Assembly (NCBI GenBank): GCA_963814955.1
Contig: CAWFEX010000004.1
Span: 62,001-126,000 of the forward strand
From: DATCJA01 sp963814955
GTDB taxonomy: Bacteria; Acidobacteriota; Vicinamibacteria; Vicinamibacterales; UBA2999
Length of the DNA: 64,000 nucleotides
Reading direction: 5' to 3'
Shown: one piece after another, positions 27,103-35,783 of the stretch
Numbering within the stretch: position 1 is the stretch's first letter
Layout of the letters: each line of letters opens with the position of its first letter
Notes under the pieces: model-generated
Database searches by the model: none
Seen by the model: only the letters and a program-made list of their open reading frames with translations
What the model was told of the DNA's origin: nothing
Position numbers and translations under genes: made by a program

Positions 27103-27767
27103 GACGCCAGCTCCTTCTTCGACTTTTCCCACGACACCGACGCCAGGCCGGCTCCAGCGGAAAGGAGCTGGGCGCTGACCTCGTCTATCGAAGTGTTCCG
27201 ATCGAGCACCGCGCGGTACCGGATCGACGCGTGCTTGCCGTGTGAGAACTCCATTGCCTCTGCGGCGATCTGATGCTTCGCGAACACCTTCAACACGTGT
27301 GTCGCTGGGAACTGCCGGCCATCGGCGACGAGATCGACCTTCATCGCCCGCGGACGTTCCGGCTGGCCGTGAGGCAGCACCAGCAGGCACCCGCACACGA
27401 AGGCGGTGCCGAGCGCGGCCACTGACGTCAGGCCCAGCCCAGCGGCCATGCCGAGCGCCATCAACAGGAACAGCACGGTGATGTCGCGCGGGTCTTCAAC
27501 AGGCGTACGGAAGCGGATGATCGCGGCGGCACCGGCGATACCGAACGCGCGGGCGATGGAGTCGCCGACGATGAGCATCATGAGCGCGCCGGCCAGACAC
27601 AGGAGGACGTGCGCCTGTTCCATCGACCGGCTGAGCGGACCGCTGCGGCGCGTCCAGCGCTGCACGGCGACGACCAGCACGCCGATGCATGCCGCGACCA
27701 GGAGCCTTCCGGCTTCGGCCAGCCCCTGGATGTATGGCGGGTATATGTCGCTCATGACATGACTCAT
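27099..27767 (-). CDS. DUF4956 integral membrane protein
   Basis: The protein has 222 residues from ATG 27767; earlier in-frame codons read through unrelated sequence antisense to the VTC gene region. Four transmembrane helices are visible in the first 130 residues (LLVAACIGVLVVAV, AHVLLCLAGALMMLIVGD, ITVLFLLMALGMAAGLGL, AALGTAFVCGCLLVLP), with the family motif AFGIAGAAAIIRFRTPVEDP between helices 2 and 3. A cytosolic alpha/beta domain follows. DUF4956 genes commonly follow VTC-domain genes, and this one starts 38 nt after the VTC stop. It may be the membrane component for polyphosphate synthesis or translocation. Confidence 0.92.
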   Translation of the reverse strand: MSHVMSDIYPPYIQGLAEAGRLLVAACIGVLVVAVQRWTRRSGPLSRSMEQAHVLLCLAGALMMLIVGDSIARAFGIAGAAAIIRFRTPVEDPRDITVLFLLMALGMAAGLGLTSVAALGTAFVCGCLLVLPHGQPERPRAMKVDLVADGRQFPATHVLKVFAKHQIAAEAMEFSHGKHASIRYRAVLDRNTSIDEVSAQLLSAGAGLASVSWEKSKKELAS

Positions 27768-27805
27768 GAGATCAAACGCGCCGCGACGGAAAGGTGAACA
27801 GGAGG

Positions 27806-28600
27806 TCAGCAGATTTCCGCAAGCACCGACTCGCTCATGGCCGCGGCGTACTTCGAGAAGGAGACGCGCCAGGGGGCCAATCGCCCGATCAGCGCGTCCA
27901 TCCATGGCGGCGGCGTGGTGGAGTACTTCAGTTCCACCAGCGCCATTTCCGTGCCGGAATGTCCCGGCAACGGAATTGGCCGCCATGCGCAGGGGGTTCC
28001 GGCCAGATCGGCGCGGCGGTTTGGCTGATAGCGGAGGTCGCGATCGACAGTGAGCGCCGTCCCGTCCATCGCGTCGCGCAGCGACTCGCGGACGCAGGTG
28101 ACGAGCACCCTGGGTGTCGCGCGGCACCGCGATCGATGGCGGACGAATTCCTTCAGATCATCGGAGTCGCCTGGCATCGCCTCGCTGGAGGGCACATACG
28201 AGCTCCCGAGGACCAGGTGCAGCGAATCCACGGGAAACGCCGCGCGTCGCTTGTGGACCACCGACCCGGTCTTCCGCTTCACCTCGGCATACAGCGTGGG
28301 CGTTGGCTGGTCGCCGTAGCGGCGGATACGGAGCTTGAAGCGGTCAGTGGCGCCGAGTCGATGCCAGCGCAGGAACGTGAGGTGCGGCGAATCGAGATAC
28401 AGCGACGTCACACGCTGGCGCGGCCCAAGGGCGAGCGCGTCATACGCGAGGTAGCCGCGCGCGGCGTCCAGAGCGATATCCGCGATTGGAATCGGCGCGC
28501 AGTACTTCAATTCCGTGCGCCCCCCGATCGGGAGGTCAGAGCGCTCTGGAAGCGGAGATCTGTCGCTGCTCGGCGCCAACATTGTTGAGATGTTCGCCAT
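27806..28600 (-). CDS. VTC-domain polyphosphate polymerase
   Basis: The protein has 264 residues and consists of a VTC tunnel-fold domain. Residues expected to bind ATP and the polyphosphate chain are present: R28-x-E30-x-K32 (RTELKY), K89, R91 and R93 (FKLRIRRYG), E106 and K108 (YAEVKRK), R187 (TVDRDLRY), and E223 and K225 (LVELKYS). In yeast Vtc4 this domain polymerises polyphosphate from ATP. No membrane helix is fused, so the adjacent DUF4956 protein probably supplies membrane attachment. It is the first gene of a five-gene minus-strand operon that ends with the phosphoesterase. Confidence 0.93.
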   Translation of the reverse strand: MANISTMLAPSSDRSPLPERSDLPIGGRTELKYCAPIPIADIALDAARGYLAYDALALGPRQRVTSLYLDSPHLTFLRWHRLGATDRFKLRIRRYGDQPTPTLYAEVKRKTGSVVHKRRAAFPVDSLHLVLGSSYVPSSEAMPGDSDDLKEFVRHRSRCRATPRVLVTCVRESLRDAMDGTALTVDRDLRYQPNRRADLAGTPCAWRPIPLPGHSGTEMALVELKYSTTPPPWMDALIGRLAPWRVSFSKYAAAMSESVLAEIC

Positions 28601-28640
28601 CCTCAGAGTGAAACGTAGAGGGACGGCGAATCGAACGGCC

Positions 28641-28670
28641 GGTCCGGCTAAAGCCGGGGGACACTACGTC
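28641..28670. repeat. REP-like hairpin, GGTCCGGCTAAAGCCGG type
   Basis: A short inverted repeat (CCGGCT / AGCCGG) is followed by GGGGACACTACGTC. Nearly the same sequence recurs at 29658-29685, so both the hairpin and its right flank are conserved. It lies in the 216-bp gap between the divergent VTC and secreted-protein genes, in which no other feature is seen. Confidence 0.75.
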
Positions 28671-28816
28671 TACGAAAGAAAAAGAGTCCTCCGTGTCTCC
28701 AGTGGCCCGTGTGGGTCGGTGCGGGCTTTGACACGAGCGGTCGATGGGTCCATGATCGCGACCGCTCATAACATCCCGCGGTTTCACTGGGTACCGCCGA
28801 CCGAAGGAGCACGGTT

Positions 28817-29623
28817 ATGACTCGATCGCGCATCGCGATGGTCGCCGTTCTTGTGATCTCGTCGTTCACTCCGCCCACCGCCCCCGCCGGCCAGGCGCCC
28901 GCGCCAGGTACGGAAAAACCAAGGGGCGTCCTCGGAACGGTCGATGCGCTCGGCCAGGAGGTGAAGCGCCCGCCGGCTCCTACCAGTCCGGCGCCGCGTT
29001 TGCCAGACGGAACGATCGAGCTCGGGGATGGCCTCTGGGTGGGAGCTCCGCTCAACCCTCAGTCCGGATTACGTGCCGGCGAGGAGCTGCTGCTCCCTTC
29101 AGCGAAAGCACTCATGGCATCGCGGCAGCCGGCAAATGACCCTCTCGCCTGGTGCCTGCCCATGGGCGTGGTGCGGTATACGCCGTATCCGTTCCGGTTC
29201 ATCCAGAACCACACCCACAAGGCGCCAACCCACATGTACATCCTGCACGAAACCATGCGAACGTTCAGACAGATCTTCATGGATGGCCGAAAGCACCCGG
29301 CCGAGCTCGATCCGACCTGGTTCGGCCATTCGATCGGGCGGTACGAGAAGGACACGCTGGTCATCGATACCGTGGGGTTCAACGACAAGGCGTGGTTCGA
29401 CAACCGCGGGATGCCGCACACCGAGCAGATGCATACGGTCGAGCGATGGACGCGAATCGATCGCGGCCACCTCTCGACCGACGTGACGATTGACGATCCG
29501 GGCGCATTCTCGCGTCCCTTCGTTGTGACATTTCAATCGACACTGGCTCAGCCGGGCGACGAGCTCATGGAGTACGTCTGCCAGGAGAACAATCAATATG
29601 GAATTGCCAGCGGGGTGAAGTAA
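28817..29623 (+). CDS. Secreted protein, 'DTLVIDT...HTEQ' family, unknown function
   Basis: The protein has 268 residues with GAAGGAG before the ATG and a signal peptide (IAMVAVLVISSFTPPTAPAG). The C-terminal half carries GRYEKDTLVIDTVGFNDK, WFDNRGMPHTEQMHTVERW and STDVTIDDPGAFSRP, the same landmarks as the secreted gene at 12034-12876. A central WCLPMGVVRYTPYPFRFI segment replaces the CGPPGVP part. It is transcribed away from the VTC operon and shares its upstream region. Function is unknown; such genes are usually multi-copy in acidobacterial genomes. Confidence 0.82.
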   Translation: MTRSRIAMVAVLVISSFTPPTAPAGQAPAPGTEKPRGVLGTVDALGQEVKRPPAPTSPAPRLPDGTIELGDGLWVGAPLNPQSGLRAGEELLLPSAKALMASRQPANDPLAWCLPMGVVRYTPYPFRFIQNHTHKAPTHMYILHETMRTFRQIFMDGRKHPAELDPTWFGHSIGRYEKDTLVIDTVGFNDKAWFDNRGMPHTEQMHTVERWTRIDRGHLSTDVTIDDPGAFSRPFVVTFQSTLAQPGDELMEYVCQENNQYGIASGVK

Positions 29624-29629
29624 GCGGGT

Positions 29630-29725
29630 CGCGCAGGCTGAAGCCTGCGCGCTGCAGGTCCGGCTAAAGCCGGAGACACTACGTCCGCCGCGGCCCGTGG
29701 CGACGCGCAGGCTGAGGCCTGCGCG
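29630..29725. repeat. Cluster of three REP-like hairpins
   Basis: Three palindromes follow each other: CGCGCAGGCT-GA-AGCCTGCGCG at 29630-29651, CCGGCT/AGCCGG at 29660-29673 followed by AGACACTACGTC, and CGCGCAGGCT/GGCCTGCGCG at 29704-29725. They occupy the whole gap between two convergent genes and could serve as a bidirectional terminator. Confidence 0.85.
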
Positions 29726-31447
29726 CTACTGGCTTGTCGTCGTGGTCGGTGCCACCAGCGGTCCGTGTGCGTCGGGCAGCTCGGCGCCTCCGAGGATCTT
29801 CAGGAACTGCTCGTGGCTGCCAGGCTGTCCATGGATCGGCACGTGCTGCGTGACCTTGAGGTTGTACTCCTTGATGATGTGACCGAGCGCCACGACCCCT
29901 TCGGGGGCTGGCGACGGCATCGGCGCACCCTGGGCAGGTGGCGAATACAGATCGGCGTTGATCAGGATCCCTTCCGCCGGCAGGTACGCGACGAGGAAGA
30001 ACTCGTTGTGGTTCGAGTACGGCGGCGAGCCGGTACCGATGTTGAAGAACTCCATCACCTTCGAGACATCGGTGCTGAGCGGGCGGCGATCGTGGATGAA
30101 GCCCTGATTGCCAATCTGGACGTACTGGGGATTGCTGAACACGCCGAGCAGCTCCTCACGCTGCGACAGTGAGTCGGGCATGAGCTTGCGCTCCCGGCCA
30201 AACATGACGCGTCCGTAGTACTCGGCGTTGCGCTGGTGCGTCACAATCTGTGCGCCCGCGGCAACCAGGCCGCGGAGCCCGCCCGAGTGATCCCAGTGGT
30301 AATGGGTGTTGACGACGTAGCGGATCGGCTTGTTGGCGACAAGGCGCCGGACTTCGGCGACGACCGCCTGTGAGCGCTCGTCGTTTTGTGGCGCTTCGAC
30401 CACAGCGACGAAGTCGCGGAACTCGACGAGCACGCTGTTGTGCGTGCCGCCGCCAAGCAGCCAGACGCCGGGCGCCAGCTGCCGCGACTCGACGCGCACC
30501 ACCGGGCGGCTCTCCTGCGCAATGGCCTGCGGCACGGCAAGCGTCTCAGGCGCCACCTTGACGTTTGCCCGTGCGTCCGTGATGCGGAACTGGCGGTTGT
30601 CGGCCTGGTACGCCTCGACGAAGTGCGAGTGGTCTTCGGTCCACATCTTGACGCCGCCGAAGTCCTTCCACTCGTCGTACTCGTGGGTGATCCGCAAGTC
30701 GCCGACGACCGGGTTGGGAATGAACGTTTCAACCTGGGCCACGAAGTTGTCCTCGAACGTGCCGATCACCTTGTACTTGCCAAGCACGTTGTTCAACACG
30801 ACGCGTCGCGGGCCGGGGCCCGGAACCAGAATCGGACTTGCGCCCGGCGCGAGCGCCGCCTTCACGAAGCCGTGCGGAGTGAGAATGATCTCGAGCTGCC
30901 GGTACTCCCCGGTATCGATTCCGTAGAGGTACTGCCACTGGCGGACTGGCTTGTTGTTGACGACGTCCCACGCGGTGTTCTTGTTGCTGCGCAGGTCAAT
31001 CTGCACGGGAGCGGGGTTGGCAATGCCGCCGCCGCCCCGCCGGAATGCGGGATCCGACAGGTTGCCGTGTTCGCGCGCCGGACCGGGGAGCGCGGGATAG
31101 CGGTTCGGCGCCTCCGGCGAGGTGCGCGTATACGATTCACGCGACGACATGGTCGCGTAGTCAATCGTCATCGTGTAGTTGCTCACGGCGAAGCGCGGCC
31201 AGCTCTCCGGAATGCCGATGAGAGTGGGAATCGGGTCGTAGCCCTGCCCGGGCGCGGCGACCATTCCGGCGCCGGTGTACTCGAGCGTGTTGAGGTTGTC
31301 CGCACCGATATTCTTGGAAACAGCCTGCAGGAGCGCGCGAACGTCCTGCGCCTGCGGCGTTGCCGGCGCCTGTGCGGCCGGTCGCATCCAGAAGGAGCCC
31401 GCGATGACGATGAGGGCCGCGCAGACGAACAGCGTTGACTTCTTCAC
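29726..31447 (-). CDS. Secreted metallo-beta-lactamase-fold hydrolase
   Basis: The protein has 573 residues from GTG 31447, with GGAGGGG upstream. A signal peptide (LFVCAALIVIAGSFWM) is followed by a family-specific N-terminal domain of about 300 residues (ADNLNTLEYTGAGMVAAPGQ) and a C-terminal MBL domain. The zinc motif is NTHYHWDHSGGLRG, with later His residues in ITHQRNAEYYGR and TQHVPIHGQPGSHEQF and an Asp in GILINADLYSPP. Substrate is unknown; the N-terminal domain is not that of a lactamase. It diverges from the secreted protein gene at 31573. Confidence 0.88.
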   Translation of the reverse strand: MKKSTLFVCAALIVIAGSFWMRPAAQAPATPQAQDVRALLQAVSKNIGADNLNTLEYTGAGMVAAPGQGYDPIPTLIGIPESWPRFAVSNYTMTIDYATMSSRESYTRTSPEAPNRYPALPGPAREHGNLSDPAFRRGGGGIANPAPVQIDLRSNKNTAWDVVNNKPVRQWQYLYGIDTGEYRQLEIILTPHGFVKAALAPGASPILVPGPGPRRVVLNNVLGKYKVIGTFEDNFVAQVETFIPNPVVGDLRITHEYDEWKDFGGVKMWTEDHSHFVEAYQADNRQFRITDARANVKVAPETLAVPQAIAQESRPVVRVESRQLAPGVWLLGGGTHNSVLVEFRDFVAVVEAPQNDERSQAVVAEVRRLVANKPIRYVVNTHYHWDHSGGLRGLVAAGAQIVTHQRNAEYYGRVMFGRERKLMPDSLSQREELLGVFSNPQYVQIGNQGFIHDRRPLSTDVSKVMEFFNIGTGSPPYSNHNEFFLVAYLPAEGILINADLYSPPAQGAPMPSPAPEGVVALGHIIKEYNLKVTQHVPIHGQPGSHEQFLKILGGAELPDAHGPLVAPTTTTSQ

Positions 31448-31572
31448 GATCCCCTCCTTCTGTCGTTGTCCGGAGTTTGACACCGTAACGCGCGAGAGTA
31501 TACCAGTCAGAACGTGGGTAAGCGTTGACACCTGTCGGGCCCCGCGCTAGGCTCTCGGCCCGGGAGGTGTCT

Positions 31573-32607
31573 ATGCGGCGTCGCCGTTTCCTTCTCCCTT
31601 CGACGAAGTCGGTTCTGCAGCTTGCAGGACTGGCGGTCGGTTTCATCGCGATTTCCGTCATACACGATTCCGTTCAGGCGCGTCCGGCCGCCGCTCAGGG
31701 CAATGGAGGACGCGCGGTGGAGACCGGCTCAGTCACCAGCGGGCTCGCCGTCGATCGCAGGCCCGTGCAAGGTGTGCCAGCGGCGTGCCCGCAGCCGGTG
31801 ATGGTCCAGCCTGATGTCTTTCCGGTGACCGTCGGGACCATCACCTCCGAGGACGGCCGCAAGTGGAGTGTTCCAGCACCGGTCAACGAAGGTGCAATGG
31901 CCGTCAATGTCTTCGATACGTGCGTTGGCACCGGCGACAACCCGAACTGGGCGTCACAGCTGCAAACGGTCGTCGTCGACAAGGATGGCGTGGAGATCAC
32001 CGCGTTCATCCATGCGGACAACTATTTCGAGCTCTACGTCAACGGGCAGTTCGTCGCGCGCGACCCGGTCCCGATGACGCCGTTCAACACGAATGTCGTC
32101 CGCTTCCGGGCGCGCTATCCGATGACCTACGCCGTCATGGGCGTGGACTGGGAGACGCATCCGGGCGTCGGCATGGAGTACGGCAACTACAACATCGGCG
32201 ATGCCGGCTTTACGGCGTACTTCAGCGACGGGAACGGCACGCACGCCGACTGGCGCGCCGAGACGTTTTACGTTGCTCCACTGGACGACCCGAGCTGCGT
32301 GCGGATCACCCCTGCGGGCCGCGACTCCAGCTTCTGCTCACAGGCGGTGCGTCCGGTATGCGCGCAGAAGGATCCGAAGCTCTGCAAGGCGCTTCACTTC
32401 ACGATTCCGTCCGACTGGACGTCGCCGAAATTCGACGACTCGCGCTGGCCGGCGGCCATCATCTGGCCCGCATCCGCCGTGACCGATCAGCAGGCGTATA
32501 CGGGATACACGAAACTGTTCGGCAACGCCGAATTCATCTGGACGCGCAATCTGCGGCTCGACAATCTCGTACTCGCGCGCTACACGGCCAAGGGCCCACG
32601 GAAATAA
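31573..32607 (+). CDS. Secreted protein of unknown function, beta-sandwich-like
   Basis: The protein has 344 residues. ATG 31573 is chosen because GGAGGTG lies 5 nt upstream and the following MRRRRFLLPSTKSVLQLAGL reads as a signal or Tat-like leader with a run of Arg. The mature part has segments such as ITAFIHADNYFELYVNGQFV and DWTSPKFDDSRWPAAIIWP, which resemble galactose-binding-like domains (FDDSxW is a common motif there). Paired Cys residues (SCVRITPAGRDSSFC) suggest periplasmic disulfides. No catalytic motif is recognised. Confidence 0.72.
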   Translation: MRRRRFLLPSTKSVLQLAGLAVGFIAISVIHDSVQARPAAAQGNGGRAVETGSVTSGLAVDRRPVQGVPAACPQPVMVQPDVFPVTVGTITSEDGRKWSVPAPVNEGAMAVNVFDTCVGTGDNPNWASQLQTVVVDKDGVEITAFIHADNYFELYVNGQFVARDPVPMTPFNTNVVRFRARYPMTYAVMGVDWETHPGVGMEYGNYNIGDAGFTAYFSDGNGTHADWRAETFYVAPLDDPSCVRITPAGRDSSFCSQAVRPVCAQKDPKLCKALHFTIPSDWTSPKFDDSRWPAAIIWPASAVTDQQAYTGYTKLFGNAEFIWTRNLRLDNLVLARYTAKGPRK

Positions 32608-32614
32608 TTCCACC

Positions 32615-32684
32615 GGCGGGTCCGGAAGGACCCGCCCTACGGGACGCACCCTACCCGCGTAGGCCGGGTCCTTTTGGACCCGGC
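32615..32684. repeat. Two REP-like hairpins between convergent genes
   Basis: GGCGGGTCC-GGAA-GGACCCGCC (32615-32636), followed by CTAC, and GCCGGGTCC-TTTT-GGACCCGGC (32663-32684) form perfect 9-bp stems. The first is the same type as the element at 41516 and the core at 18123. They may terminate transcription from both sides. Confidence 0.85.
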
Positions 32685-32690
32685 GAAGAG

Positions 32691-33359
32691 TCAGTGAGCG
32701 GGGACGGGAGCCTCTTTCATCCCGTGAATCTCGTGCGAATACACCGTCCGGTAGCGGATATGTCGTCCCTCTTTGTCGAGCCAGCCTACCGCCTGAACGA
32801 AGAGAGCCGGCTCGGGCAAGCCCTTCGGCACGGTCGCTTCGGCGATATACAGCTTCATCTCGTGCATGGCGATGTACGCGTAGGTGCGTGATTCGTCGGC
32901 GTTGTTCGTCAGCTGCAGCACGATCCCCGACACGAGATCCTGCTGGTTCCAGTACATTTCGGTGACCTTCGCGCTCCGCTTGACGAACTGGGAGGCCGCG
33001 TAGAGCGGCGCGCCGCGGGTATCGTGCTTCCAGTAGCCCACTCCTGAAAGGCCTGGCGTGCCGAGGCAGGTCTCTGAACCTGCTGCGCACGTCTTGACGC
33101 GCTCGGCGCCCAGCTGTTCGACGCCGGTGTAATCGGCCACCGTCATCGAATAGCGTTCCTGCCCCTTGGTGACGCTGTATACGCGCGCTGGCAGCGTAAA
33201 GCCGGTCTGAGACTTCCACGTCGTTTCCACGACGCGCGGTTCACCGGGAAAGAGCGCGTGAAAGCCGTCCCGCACGTTCTCGTATTCGGCCCACTCCTGC
33301 GCGGACACGGGTCCGGCAGCGAGAAGAGCCGACGCACAAAGTATGGCGATTCTGCGCAT
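32691..33359 (-). CDS. Secreted protein of unknown function
   Basis: The protein has 222 residues from MRRIAILCASALLAAGPVSA, a clear signal peptide cleaved before QEWAEYENVR. The mature part starts FHALFPGEPRVVETTWKS, a pattern seen in small exported proteins where FPGEP opens the domain, then YSMTVADYTGVEQLGAERVK and LQLTNNADESRTYAYIAMHE. Two Cys (KTCAAGSETC) may form a disulfide. No catalytic motif is visible. An extended frame to 33419 lacks a ribosome site. Confidence 0.7.
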   Translation of the reverse strand: MRRIAILCASALLAAGPVSAQEWAEYENVRDGFHALFPGEPRVVETTWKSQTGFTLPARVYSVTKGQERYSMTVADYTGVEQLGAERVKTCAAGSETCLGTPGLSGVGYWKHDTRGAPLYAASQFVKRSAKVTEMYWNQQDLVSGIVLQLTNNADESRTYAYIAMHEMKLYIAEATVPKGLPEPALFVQAVGWLDKEGRHIRYRTVYSHEIHGMKEAPVPAH

Positions 33360-33451
33360 GAGATAGCCCCTGACACGCGTCTGCTTCAGGAACACAGGCA
33401 CGCGGCGATATTGTGTCAAAAACTCAGCCTTGCGCGCCTCCGTGCAGCGTG

Positions 33452-33465
33452 TTGATACAAATCAC
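33452..33465 (+). promoter_or_regulatory. Near-consensus FNR-type box upstream of ATP-grasp gene
   Basis: TTGATACAAATCAC matches TTGAT-N4-ATCAA at 9 of 10 defined positions. It lies 68 bp before the likely start of the ATP-grasp gene. Chance occurrence is possible in 64 kb; the Crp/Fnr regulator encoded at 7262 is a candidate binder. Confidence 0.35.
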
Positions 33466-33532
33466 GACATGTCCCCCAGCCCTGCCTGGATGGCAGGGGT
33501 CTTCCATATGTTCATGGAGCTCTGCGGTTGCG

Positions 33533-34726
33533 ATGGCGGAAACGGTACCTTGCTTCGTTCTGGGACTCTTCGACACCGGTCTGGCGGTCGTCCGTGCCCT
33601 CAGTCGTTCAGGAGTGCAGGTCTTCGGCTTCGATCACGAAGTCGAGCACTACGGCTTCCGGTCGAAGCTGGGCCTGCATACGGTGTCTCCCAATCCACGC
33701 AACCGCTGCGAGTGTGTCGAGTTCCTCGCGCACCGTGCGCGACAGCTTCCCGAACGGCCGGTTCTTTATCCCACGTCGGACGCCTTCGTGACGTTTGTTT
33801 CCGAGAGCCGTGAGGAACTCGAACCATATTTTCGACTCGCCCTGCCATCGCAGGATTCAGTGTCGGCCGCCATCAATAAAACTGCGATGTACGCGCGCGC
33901 CGCCCATGCCGGAGTGCCGATCGTATGTACGCATGCCCCCGCAACGCTCGACGAGGTTCGCCATCTGGCAGGCAGACTCAGGTACCCGGTTGTCGTCAAG
34001 CCCAACGTGGGACATCTCTGGCGCGAGAACTACAGCGGCGACAAGGCCATTCGCGTAGACGAGGAAGGGCGGCTCGTCTCGTTGTTTCGTGAAGTGCTGT
34101 CGTCCGGGCAATCGGCGCTGGTGCAGTCGCTCATCGTCGGGCCCAACACGAACCATTGCAAGGTGTGCGCGTACTTCGACGGGCAGGGCCAGGCGCGCGC
34201 CGTGATCGTCATGCGGAAAGTCCGTCAGTATCCCGTCGATTTTGGTGTGGGCACTCTCATGGAGACGGTGGTGGAGCCTGAAGTTCAGGATCTCGGACTC
34301 AGGTTGTTCCGAGCGCTCGATTGGCGCGGCCCGGGCTCCATCGAATTCAAGCGGGACGACCGCGACGGGAAGTGGAAGCTGATCGAGCTCAATCCGCGGC
34401 TATGGCAGCAGAACGCCCTTGCGGAGGCCGCGGGGATGAACTTCCCGCTCGTTCAGTACATGGATCTCACAGGCGGACGGCAGACGATCGACGGGTATCG
34501 AGTGGGCGTGAGGTGGCTGGACGAGTTCCGCGATCCACGCAGCGCCTGGGAGCACAAAAAGCGCGGCGCTCTGACGGTCAGCGAGTGGGCGCGGTCGTTT
34601 TCAGGTGTTCGCGCATATGCGCTCTGGGCGGCTGACGACCCGGCGCCCTTCCTGGCAGCGGCGCGGCATCACTTTTCATCCGCGTGGCGGAGGTTCTCGA
34701 GCACTCGACCAGATCGCGCAGGATGA
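33533..34726 (+). CDS. ATP-grasp domain protein, carboxylate-amine/thiol ligase-like
   Basis: The protein has 397 residues from MAETVPCFVLGLFDTGLAVV. An N-terminal Rossmann-like part (VFGFDHEVEHYGFRSKLG) precedes the ATP-grasp fold: YPVVVKPNVGHLWRENYSGD with the ATP-contacting Lys, ALVQSLIVGPNTNHCKV, and GPGSIEFKRDDRDGKWKLIE followed by LNPRLWQQN, which holds the Glu and Asn that bind Mg2+. It probably joins a carboxylate to an amine via acyl-phosphate; substrates are unknown. The last 149 nt overlap, on the opposite strand, the tail of a second ATP-grasp gene. The end (SGVRAYALWAADDPAPFLAA) looks native for this subfamily. Confidence 0.85.
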   Translation: MAETVPCFVLGLFDTGLAVVRALSRSGVQVFGFDHEVEHYGFRSKLGLHTVSPNPRNRCECVEFLAHRARQLPERPVLYPTSDAFVTFVSESREELEPYFRLALPSQDSVSAAINKTAMYARAAHAGVPIVCTHAPATLDEVRHLAGRLRYPVVVKPNVGHLWRENYSGDKAIRVDEEGRLVSLFREVLSSGQSALVQSLIVGPNTNHCKVCAYFDGQGQARAVIVMRKVRQYPVDFGVGTLMETVVEPEVQDLGLRLFRALDWRGPGSIEFKRDDRDGKWKLIELNPRLWQQNALAEAAGMNFPLVQYMDLTGGRQTIDGYRVGVRWLDEFRDPRSAWEHKKRGALTVSEWARSFSGVRAYALWAADDPAPFLAAARHHFSSAWRRFSSTRPDRAG

Positions 34727-35783
34727 ATACGAAGGGATCCGTGCGCTCCTCGCGGTTGCTCGCGAAATAGTGAAGCTCGGTGCTCGGTGTCGTATTGATC
34801 TCGTTGATCGCATGCCGCGGCGCGGAGATGTCCGCAGCAATGACGTCGATACCCGCAAGGGCGACCCCCACCGCCTTGGCGGCCCTTTCTGCCGCCTCGA
34901 TGATTTCAGGGTGCGCAATACGGATGCATTCGCGGTACGAGGCGCCCACTGAATAATTCGCGAGGGGCGAAAGCCGTACCCGTTGGCCTGCTGCCGGGAT
35001 GCTGTCGAGCGACATGCGCTGACTGGCCAGAAACGCTCGCGTGCGGGCGTCGGCTTTGAGGCGCATCAACTCCGGATCGCCAATCTTCCAGTTGGCCGAC
35101 GCGATGCGGTTTGCATTCGAGCGCCGAATGAGCTCAGCAATCGAACGGCGGCCGTCGCCCGTCACGCTCGGGCGGTCGCGCCGCAGAACCGAGAGGCATC
35201 GGCCGTCGTACACGAGAAGCCGGTAGTCATCGCCCTCGACGTATTCTTCGATCAGCACCTGGTCGCAGTAGAGGGCGCTTCGGCGGAACCCTCTCTGAAT
35301 TTCCTGTCGCGTCTTCAGGCCGACGCTCACTCCGGTCGACGATGCGGTGAAACGGGCGGGCTTCGTCACACACGGCGCGCCCAGTCCGAGCGCGAACGCG
35401 AGAGCCTGTTCCTGCTGGTTCGCGAGAAAGGATTCACCCCGGGGGATCGCCAGCCCTGCGTCTGCCAGGTACCGACGCGACAGCACCTTGTCGCCGCATA
35501 TGACACCGCTCGCGAAGCCGTCCAGGTCGTTGTAGACACCAGACATCCTGATTACGACGCCGTGCTCGTCTTCGATTGAGAGGAAGTCGTCAGTGATGAA
35601 CCGACAGCGCAGCCCGAGGCGTGTCGCTGCGTCGGCGAACAGCGCGTTCACCATCTGCGTTTCAAGGTGTGAGGTGTTGACGGCTGGAGAGAGCCTGCCT
35701 TGATCGATCAGCCGGCGGAACTCGCGGACCACCTTGTGGCCGAGCGCTTTTAGGTGCTCGTACCGGCTCGTCCATGAAGCCAC
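34578..35783 (-). CDS. ATP-grasp ligase, cyanophycin synthetase/GshF-like
   Basis: The protein has up to 401 residues from a GTG at 35783; no ribosome site decides the start. The ATP-grasp core contains KVLSRRYLADAGLAIPRGES, APCVTKPARFTASSTGVSVG, VLIEEYVEGDDYRLLVYDGR, LRRDRPSVTGDGRRSIAELI and a catalytic end AGIDVIAADISAP...INEINTTPS, as in cyanophycin synthetase and bifunctional glutathione synthetase. It likely makes a peptide-type bond. The last 40 residues after FILRDLVE are Arg/Pro-rich, do not look conserved and are antisense to the convergent ATP-grasp gene, so the true end may have been lost. The 5' end overlaps the truncated DUF2231 gene. Confidence 0.82.
   Translation of the reverse strand: MASWTSRYEHLKALGHKVVREFRRLIDQGRLSPAVNTSHLETQMVNALFADAATRLGLRCRFITDDFLSIEDEHGVVIRMSGVYNDLDGFASGVICGDKVLSRRYLADAGLAIPRGESFLANQQEQALAFALGLGAPCVTKPARFTASSTGVSVGLKTRQEIQRGFRRSALYCDQVLIEEYVEGDDYRLLVYDGRCLSVLRRDRPSVTGDGRRSIAELIRRSNANRIASANWKIGDPELMRLKADARTRAFLASQRMSLDSIPAAGQRVRLSPLANYSVGASYRECIRIAHPEIIEAAERAAKAVGVALAGIDVIAADISAPRHAINEINTTPSTELHYFASNREERTDPFVFILRDLVECSRTSATRMKSDAAPLPGRAPGRQPPRAHMREHLKTTAPTR

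Noticed and set aside
24974..27273. Long plus-strand frames of 372 and 463 codons across the CotH and porin genes
   Set aside because: Shadows of the minus-strand operon; no ribosome sites or domains, and the minus-strand genes have overlapping starts and stops typical of an operon.
29630..29725. The three hairpins as a CRISPR fragment
   Set aside because: The palindromes are unequal in sequence and spacing and no constant-length spacers exist; they match dispersed REP-like elements instead.
30386..31438. 350-codon plus-strand frame within the MBL hydrolase gene
   Set aside because: Antisense to a gene with signal peptide and zinc motif; no family-like sequence.
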